A stretch of DNA of 64,000 bases. Origin: Nonomuraea guangzhouensis. GTDB taxonomy: Bacteria > Actinomycetota > Actinomycetes > Streptosporangiales > Streptosporangiaceae. A program made the translations under genes and the position numbers. Below the pieces are notes generated by a model. It was not told where the DNA came from and ran no database searches. It saw only the letters and a list, made by a program, of their open reading frames with translations. Of this stretch, positions 59,303 through 64,000 are shown piece by piece; within the stretch, counting starts at the first letter, position 1, and each line of letters opens with the position of its first letter. The DNA lies in the NCBI RefSeq assembly GCF_019396345.1, contig NZ_JAHKRM010000017.1:186001-250000 (forward strand), written 5' to 3'.

Positions 59303-60577
59303 TCAGCCGGTGAGTAGCCGCATCGCGCACAGCGCATAAGTGCGGGCCGCGACCACGAGCTCGTCGAGGCTGACCGACTCGTCGGCCCGGTGCGCCTGTT
59401 CGGCGACCGAGCCGGGGCCGAGCACGATCACCGGAACCCCGGCGTCGCGGGCGATGAATCCGCCGTCGCACGCGGCGGTCCATCCCGCCAGCGGCAGATC
59501 GGGCCCGCCGGCGTCGCCGACCGCCTGCTTGGCCGTCGCGACCAGCCGATGGTCCGGCGCCGTCTCGAACCCGGGCATCTGCATCGTCATGGTGACCGCG
59601 ACGCCCAGCCCACGCTCGTCCAGGCGCAGGGCGTCGATCCGGCCGGTCGTCTCGGCCAGCACGGTCTCCCCCTTCTCGTCGGGCAGCAGCCGCCGGTCGG
59701 CGGTGATCAGGCACTCGGCCGGAACGGTGGACGTACCGGTGCCGCCGGCGATCTGACCGACGCTCCACGTGGCGGCCCCGACCAGCGGGTGCCGCGCGTC
59801 CGACAGCTCACCGTGCCAGCGTTCGAGCTCGGTCACCACCGCGGCGGCGCCGTAGATGGCGTTGAGCCCGTCCGAGGGCTTGCCGGAGTGGGCAGCCCGC
59901 CCGGTGACCGCGATCTCGACGTACGAGTCACCGCGCGCCGCGATGATCGTCTGCAGGTCGGTGGGTTCCGCCACGACGCACCCGGCGAAGCCGGAACGGT
60001 CGCCGTCGGCGAGGTAGGCCCGGACGCCCTTGCCGGTCTCCTCCTCGTCGACCACGGCGGCCAGCTCGACCGGACCGGTGAGTGCGGCTCCGGCCCGCCG
60101 CAGCGCGGACAGCGCCACCACGCACGCGGCGAGACCGCCCTTCATGTCCGCCGAGCCGCGCCCGAACAGCCGGCCGTCCCGGACCTCTCCACCGAAGGGC
60201 GGCACGGTCCAGTTGTCGCCCACGGGCACCACGTCGGTGTGCCCGAGCAGCAGCAACCCGGGCCCGGATCCCCCGGCGAGGACCGCCGACACGTTGGACC
60301 GGCCGGGCTCCACCTCGGTGGTCGTCACCGCCAGGCCACGCGCCGCGCAGGCGGCGGCGAGCACGTCCACGGTCGGCCCCTCCTCGCCGGGCGGGTTCTG
60401 CCCCACCGCCCGGACCAGGTCCACCGCGATATCGCGGATCTCGTCAAGCGTGATCAGGTCGAGGACCGCGTGTTCGGCCGCGGTGATCGCTTCGCGGTCG
60501 GTCGCGTTGATCGCCTCGCCGTCGGTCGCGTTGATCGCCTCGCGGTCGGTCGCGTTGATCGCCTCGCCGTCAGCCAT
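59303..60577 (-). CDS. M20 family deacetylase/peptidase, probably N-acetyl-DABA deacetylase (DoeB2-like)
   Basis: A 424-aa metallo-enzyme. The catalytic region is clear: GLLLLGHTDVVPVGDNW, FGRGSADMKGGLAACVVA, LAAVVDEEETGKG, VVAEPTD and ARGDSYVEIAVTGRAAHSG. The first 32 residues are four copies of EAINATD(R/G) or a near match, unlike family relatives. In this locus it fits removal of the acetyl group from N-acetyl-2,4-diaminobutyrate after ectoine hydrolysis. The start (GGGGG upstream) overlaps the aminotransferase stop by 8 nt, so it is translationally coupled. Confidence 0.8.
   Translation of the reverse strand: MADGEAINATDREAINATDGEAINATDREAITAAEHAVLDLITLDEIRDIAVDLVRAVGQNPPGEEGPTVDVLAAACAARGLAVTTTEVEPGRSNVSAVLAGGSGPGLLLLGHTDVVPVGDNWTVPPFGGEVRDGRLFGRGSADMKGGLAACVVALSALRRAGAALTGPVELAAVVDEEETGKGVRAYLADGDRSGFAGCVVAEPTDLQTIIAARGDSYVEIAVTGRAAHSGKPSDGLNAIYGAAAVVTELERWHGELSDARHPLVGAATWSVGQIAGGTGTSTVPAECLITADRRLLPDEKGETVLAETTGRIDALRLDERGLGVAVTMTMQMPGFETAPDHRLVATAKQAVGDAGGPDLPLAGWTAACDGGFIARDAGVPVIVLGPGSVAEQAHRADESVSLDELVVAARTYALCAMRLLTG
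60479..60574. repeat. four tandem 24-bp repeats encoding EAINATD(R/G)
   Basis: The unit GTCGGTCGCGTTGATCGCCT plus four further bases repeats in frame at the N-terminus of the M20 gene, almost without change in the first three copies; the fourth copy ends EAITAAE. The near-identity at DNA level indicates recent slippage expansion. The encoded repeat is not part of the family fold. Confidence 0.8.
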
Positions 60578-61799
60578 GCTGAGCCCCCGTCGTCACCAGG
60601 TCGATCGCGCGGCGCAGCCGGCGTACACCCTCCAGGGTGCGCTCCGGAGTGGTCGACGCGAAGCACAGCCGCAGGGCGTTGCGGAATCGGCCGCTGGGCG
60701 AGAAGGCCGAGCCGGGGATGAAGGCGACCCCTTCGGCCAGCCCCACCTCGAACAGCTCCTGCGCGTCCACCTCCTCCGGCAGCGTCACCCACAGGAAGAA
60801 GCCGCCGTCCGGGCTGGTCCATCTCGCGATGTCGCCGAGGTGTTCGGTGAGCGCCCGCTGCATACCGGCCTTGCGCCGCAGGTATTCCACGCGCAGGCCG
60901 CTCAGGTGCTCGGTGAGGTGGCCGTCCTCGAGGAACCGGGCCACCAGGAGCTGCGCGGGCAGGTTGGCGCAGGTGTCCATGGCCTGCTTGGCGTTGATCA
61001 GCAACTGGCCGAGCTCGGGGGCCGCGTCGACCCAGCCCACCCGCAGGCCCGGCGCCAGCACCTTCGAGAAGGTACGCACCGAGAACACCTCCGCACCCCC
61101 GCCACCCAGCTCGCGCAGGCTGGGCAGGTCCTCGCCGGCGAAGCGCAGCCAGCCGTACGGGTCGTCGTCGATGACGATCGCCCCCCATGCGCGGGCGAGC
61201 TCGATGAGCGCGAGCCGCCGCGTGAGCGACATGGTGGTGCCGGAGGGGTTCTGGAAGTTCGGGATCGTGTAGATCGCCTTCGGCGGGCGGCCGGCCCGCT
61301 CGACGAGCTCCGGCAGGGCCTCGACGACCAGCCCGTCGTCGTCCACGGGCGCTTCGAGGACCTCTCCGCCGTACGACATGACGGTGGCGCTGCCGTTGGT
61401 GTAGGTCGGCGACTCGACGACGACCAGGTCGCCGGGGTCGACGAAGAGTTTGCAGGCCAGGTCGATGCCCTGCATCCCGCCGCTGGTGATGGTCAGCCGG
61501 TCGGGGGTCGTCGCCTCGCCGGTGCCCGACAGCATGCCGAGCACCGCCTCCCGCAGCCGGGGGTCGCCCTCGGTCGCGGCGTAGTCGTAGGCGTGGGCCG
61601 AGCCCAGTTCGGCGGCGCCGATCGCGGCCAGGAGCCGCGTGGGGACCGCTTCGGCGGCGGGGCTGCCCATCGCGAAGCGGACGATGTCGTGCGACTGCTT
61701 CTGCAGCAGCGACGTGCTCGAGTCGATGACCGACCCGACCAGTCCTGCCGCCCGTGCCGCGAGCGGCACCTGCGCGGCGGTCCGCGTCATCATGTTCAC
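60570..61799 (-). CDS. PLP-dependent aminotransferase, class I/II (2-aminoadipate/MocR-like)
   Basis: About 409 aa from GTG 61799, which forms a GTGA overlap with the ectoine hydrolase stop; ATGs at 61793 and 61790 are alternatives. Motifs: AYDYAATEGDPRLREAVLGM, TITSGGMQGIDLACKLF, NFQNPSGTTMS, IVIDDDPYGWLRF and the PLP-Lys in VRTFSKVLAPGLRVGW. It resembles the C-terminal half of MocR proteins but has no DNA-binding domain. Its role in the ectoine locus could be diaminobutyrate or another transamination. Confidence 0.85.
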   Translation of the reverse strand: MNMMTRTAAQVPLAARAAGLVGSVIDSSTSLLQKQSHDIVRFAMGSPAAEAVPTRLLAAIGAAELGSAHAYDYAATEGDPRLREAVLGMLSGTGEATTPDRLTITSGGMQGIDLACKLFVDPGDLVVVESPTYTNGSATVMSYGGEVLEAPVDDDGLVVEALPELVERAGRPPKAIYTIPNFQNPSGTTMSLTRRLALIELARAWGAIVIDDDPYGWLRFAGEDLPSLRELGGGGAEVFSVRTFSKVLAPGLRVGWVDAAPELGQLLINAKQAMDTCANLPAQLLVARFLEDGHLTEHLSGLRVEYLRRKAGMQRALTEHLGDIARWTSPDGGFFLWVTLPEEVDAQELFEVGLAEGVAFIPGSAFSPSGRFRNALRLCFASTTPERTLEGVRRLRRAIDLVTTGAQHG

Positions 61800-62989
61800 C
61801 GTCCGATCGTGAGGTTCTGGGTGAGGTCGGTCAGCCGCTCGACCCCGTCGGTGGTCAGCGCGACGGGTTCGGACAGCTCGTATCCCCAGTCGTCCATCCA
61901 CATGCCGAGGATGACGTGGAAGCACATACCGGCTTCGAGCACGGTGTGTTCGTCGGGCCGCAGGCTGATGGTGCGCTCGCCCCAGTCCGGCGGGTATCCC
62001 AGACCGATGGAGTAGCCGATCCGGGACTCCTTGGTCAGGCCGTGCGCGCTGATGACGGCGTTCCACGCGGCGTGGATCTCGTGGGCGGTCCGTCCGGGGC
62101 GGAGCGTGGCCAGCACCTCGGCCATGCCGTCGCGGACGATCGCCGCGGTGTCGGCGAGCCGGCGGGGCGGCTCGCCGAGCATGATGGTGCGGGCCAGCGG
62201 CGCGTGGTAGCGCCGGTACACGCCCGCGAGCTCGATCGTCGTGGCCTCACCGACGCGGAACTCCTCCTCGGTCCAGGTCAGATGCGGCGTACCGGCTCCC
62301 TTGCCGGTGGGCAGCATCGGCACGAGCGCCGGGTAGTCGCCGCCGTGCTCGGCCGTGCCGCGCGCCTGCGCGGCGGCGATCTCGGCGACGACGTCACACT
62401 GGCGTCGCCCCGGGGCCACGGCCGCCAGCGCCACCTCCATGACCTGCTGCGCGATCGACCCGGCGATCCGCATCTGGGCGAGTTCGTGGTCGGACTTGAC
62501 CACGCGTACCCAGTTGACCAGCTCCTGGCTGTCCTCAAGCCGGACGTGCGGGAGTCCCGCCCGCAGCGCGAGGTAGCCGCGGGCCGTGAAGAACGCGGAG
62601 TCGCCCTCGATGCCCACGCACCCGTCCTGGCCGGTCTCGATCAGGCCGCGTTCGCGAATGCGTTCGGCGATCCAGTCGTACGGGTGCACCTTCGGGCGGT
62701 GGACCAGCTCCTCCGGGTAGCCCTCGATCTGCTCCGGCGGCAGCCAGGCGGTGAAACCGGCTCCGGCGGCGTCCATCGCGCGGGCGAACAGCACCGGCGG
62801 ACCACTGGCCGGCACCACCAGACACTGCGGCGTATAGAAGGACCAGGCGTTGTAGCCGGTGAGGTAGTACATGTTGGCCGGATCCGTCACCAGCAGGGCG
62901 GCGAACGAGCGTTCCGCCATGCCCTCCTGTACGCGGGTGAGCCGTCGCGCGTACTCGGCGGCATCCGGGCCGGGGAAAGACTGCTGCAC
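61796..62989 (-). CDS. doeA: ectoine hydrolase DoeA (M24 family)
   Basis: A 397-aa M24-fold protein; GTG at 62989 preferred (GAGG at 8 nt; a TTG at 62995 is in frame). It carries LLVTDPANMYYLTGYNAWSF, QELVNWVRVVKSDHELAQMR, VGYS-like RIGYSIGLGYPPDWGE and GMCFHVILGMWMDDWGYELS, as in ectoine hydrolases. Ectoine hydrolysis gives N-acetyl-2,4-diaminobutyrate. The enzyme is cytoplasmic. It is the second gene of the operon that starts with the EutA-like gene. Confidence 0.85.
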   Translation of the reverse strand: MQQSFPGPDAAEYARRLTRVQEGMAERSFAALLVTDPANMYYLTGYNAWSFYTPQCLVVPASGPPVLFARAMDAAGAGFTAWLPPEQIEGYPEELVHRPKVHPYDWIAERIRERGLIETGQDGCVGIEGDSAFFTARGYLALRAGLPHVRLEDSQELVNWVRVVKSDHELAQMRIAGSIAQQVMEVALAAVAPGRRQCDVVAEIAAAQARGTAEHGGDYPALVPMLPTGKGAGTPHLTWTEEEFRVGEATTIELAGVYRRYHAPLARTIMLGEPPRRLADTAAIVRDGMAEVLATLRPGRTAHEIHAAWNAVISAHGLTKESRIGYSIGLGYPPDWGERTISLRPDEHTVLEAGMCFHVILGMWMDDWGYELSEPVALTTDGVERLTDLTQNLTIGR

Positions 62990-63004
62990 TAGCAAAACCT
63001 CATT

Positions 63005-63748
63005 TCAGTGGTCGCCGAGGAGACGCTGCCCCGGCCCTGTCGCCCGGCGGCCGATGGCCCGCAGTGCCGCCCACATGGTCGCCTGGTTCGCGCTGATCAC
63101 CGGTTTGCCGAGCCGTGCCTCGAGCGGGGCGATGACGTCGTAGGTCGGCAGGTTGGTGCACGAGATCACGATCGCGTCGGCCTCGGCGTGGTCGGCCTGG
63201 GCGACGAGTTCGGCGGTGCGCGCGTAAGGGACCTTCCAGATGTCGGCGCTCAGCCCCAGGTGGGAGCTGCCGACGACGTCCACGCCGGCCTCCCGCAGGA
63301 ACAGGCCCAGCCGCTCGGTCACATCCGGGTCGTACGGGGTGGCGATCGCCACGCGCACGGCGGCCAACTGCTTCAGAGCCGCCAGCAGGGCACCGGACGT
63401 CGTGACCGCCGCGGGGGCCCCGGCCGCACGCATCGCCTCGACCAGTTGCCGCTCTCCCCGTACGCCGCGCACGAAGCTGCCCGACGTACAGCCGTAGGCG
63501 TACACCGCGGGCGAGACCGTGATCAGGTCCCGGGTGCAACGGCTGACGGCAGCGCTGTCACTGACGTGCTCCGCCATCTCCACCGTCACCGGCATCGGCG
63601 AGAACGGGGTACGGGTGAAGAACAAGGCCACGTCGTCGGGCGTCCAGCGCCACAGCTCCCGATCCAGCGCCATGTCGTACGGGACGATCACGCCGACGCC
63701 GGTCTGGACCGGCGGTCCGGGCGGTGCGGTGCTCGTGTTCGTGGTCAT
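63005..63748 (-). CDS. eutA: EutA-like / maleate isomerase family protein with both cysteines
   Basis: A 247-aa protein; ATG at 63748 with GGAGA at 7 nt. Both catalytic cysteines of maleate cis-trans isomerases are present (YGCTSGSF and VISCTNLPTYDVI). It is first of the minus-strand operon followed at 15 nt by the ectoine hydrolase. EutA is reported in hydroxyectoine use; the paralogue at 52100 lacks the second Cys. Function in the pathway remains uncertain. Confidence 0.8.
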   Translation of the reverse strand: MTTNTSTAPPGPPVQTGVGVIVPYDMALDRELWRWTPDDVALFFTRTPFSPMPVTVEMAEHVSDSAAVSRCTRDLITVSPAVYAYGCTSGSFVRGVRGERQLVEAMRAAGAPAAVTTSGALLAALKQLAAVRVAIATPYDPDVTERLGLFLREAGVDVVGSSHLGLSADIWKVPYARTAELVAQADHAEADAIVISCTNLPTYDVIAPLEARLGKPVISANQATMWAALRAIGRRATGPGQRLLGDH

Positions 63749-63824
63749 GGACAGGTCTCCTGCGATCATGGGGGCCGGCCCCGTGCGAGTGTGGAGCCGT
63801 GTCGCCATCATGCAGGATCGATGC

Positions 63825-63836
63825 ATTGTTGACAAT
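63825..63836. promoter_or_regulatory. GntR-type operator before the eutA-doeA operon
   Basis: ATTGTTGACAAT, identical to the site at 52911. It is 77 bp upstream of the leftward eutA start and 61 bp upstream of the rightward gene at 63897, so it is a shared divergent operator. Confidence 0.75.
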
Positions 63837-63896
63837 CATACGTAGCTCTCCTACGTTGGGCCGCGGCCCAGGTGGCGAGCGAACGGGGAGGCGCCC

Positions 63897-64000
63897 ATGG
63901 CAGGATCCGACGGCAAACCGATCATCGCCGTGCTCTGCGCGGCCGGGGGCCCGCCCCCTCCGCACATGCGGGTCGTCGAGGAGCGCGCGACGGTCCGCTA
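63897..64000 (+). CDS. partial CDS at the right edge
   Basis: ATG at 63897 with GGGGAGG five bases upstream and an open frame to the edge; only 34 codons are visible (MAGSDGKPIIAVLCAAGGPP and onward). The start resembles D-2-hydroxyacid dehydrogenases, but too little is seen for an assignment. It is divergent from the eutA-doeA operon and shares its operator. Confidence 0.55.
   Translation, partial: MAGSDGKPIIAVLCAAGGPPPPHMRVVEERATVR

Overview
The window is 64 kb of very GC-rich DNA with short intergenic gaps, many GTG/TTG starts, two AfsR/SARP-type regulators, a complete conservon (sensor kinase, roadblock, DUF742, GTPase), F420-type oxidoreductase, Tat-exported proteins and receptor-like Ser/Thr kinases. 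This points to a filamentous actinomycete, most likely Streptosporangiales (Nonomuraea-like) or a close relative; the genus is an inference. No rRNA, tRNA, CRISPR array, insertion sequence or phage module was seen.

Region 1 (1-16.4 kb) is rich in exported proteins: a CHRD protein cut by the left edge, a PI-PLC-like phosphodiesterase, small secreted proteins, a HupE-type membrane protein, a 1321-aa secreted metallophosphoesterase with three repeated modules, a Tat-exported pectate-lyase-fold protein, a secreted metzincin-like protease coupled to a cell-surface protein, and an MFS transporter. A first SARP/NB-ARC/TPR regulator lies at 3.1-6.2 kb.

Region 2 (17.3-24.0 kb) is the best candidate for an undescribed system. 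It has a 61-aa precursor with eight cysteines in its C-terminal 38 residues, a membrane-anchored thioredoxin-like protein (CNSC), an ABC exporter without a peptidase domain, an S26 signal peptidase, a SARP regulator, and a divergent MauE-like redox membrane protein. The last three genes of the operon overlap by 4 nt. The layout suggests a regulated, disulfide-stabilised peptide that is exported and cleaved at an A-R-A site.

Region 3 (24.1-28.1 kb) holds two unusual proteins: a secreted histidine-ammonia-lyase-like protein whose MIO-forming Ala-Ser-Gly is replaced by a one-residue-shorter sequence, and a Ser/Thr kinase whose extracellular part is a glycoside hydrolase family 6 domain lacking two catalytic-site aspartates.

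Region 4 (28.1-37.5 kb) is a LacI-controlled operon: beta-mannosidase, a family-5 solute-binding protein, two permeases, two ATPases and a small SCO4226-like protein, ending at a strong hairpin. It probably imports and cleaves beta-mannosides. LacI-like palindromes lie in front of the mannosidase and of lacI.

Region 5 (37.5-48.5 kb) has an oxidoreductase/GntR divergent pair, a truncated DyP peroxidase, the conservon cvnABCD, a Tat-exported beta-lactamase-fold hydrolase with five 51-residue repeats, and a second receptor-like kinase.

Region 6 (48.5-64 kb) is an ectoine (and perhaps hydroxyectoine) uptake and degradation locus: ehuBCDA, ectoine hydrolase, M20 deacetylase, two aminotransferases, a semialdehyde dehydrogenase, two EutA/maleate-isomerase homologues, a FAD/Fe-S oxidoreductase and a GntR-FCD regulator. 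A palindrome ATTGTYRACAAT occurs in each of its three divergent promoters and probably ties the locus into one regulon.
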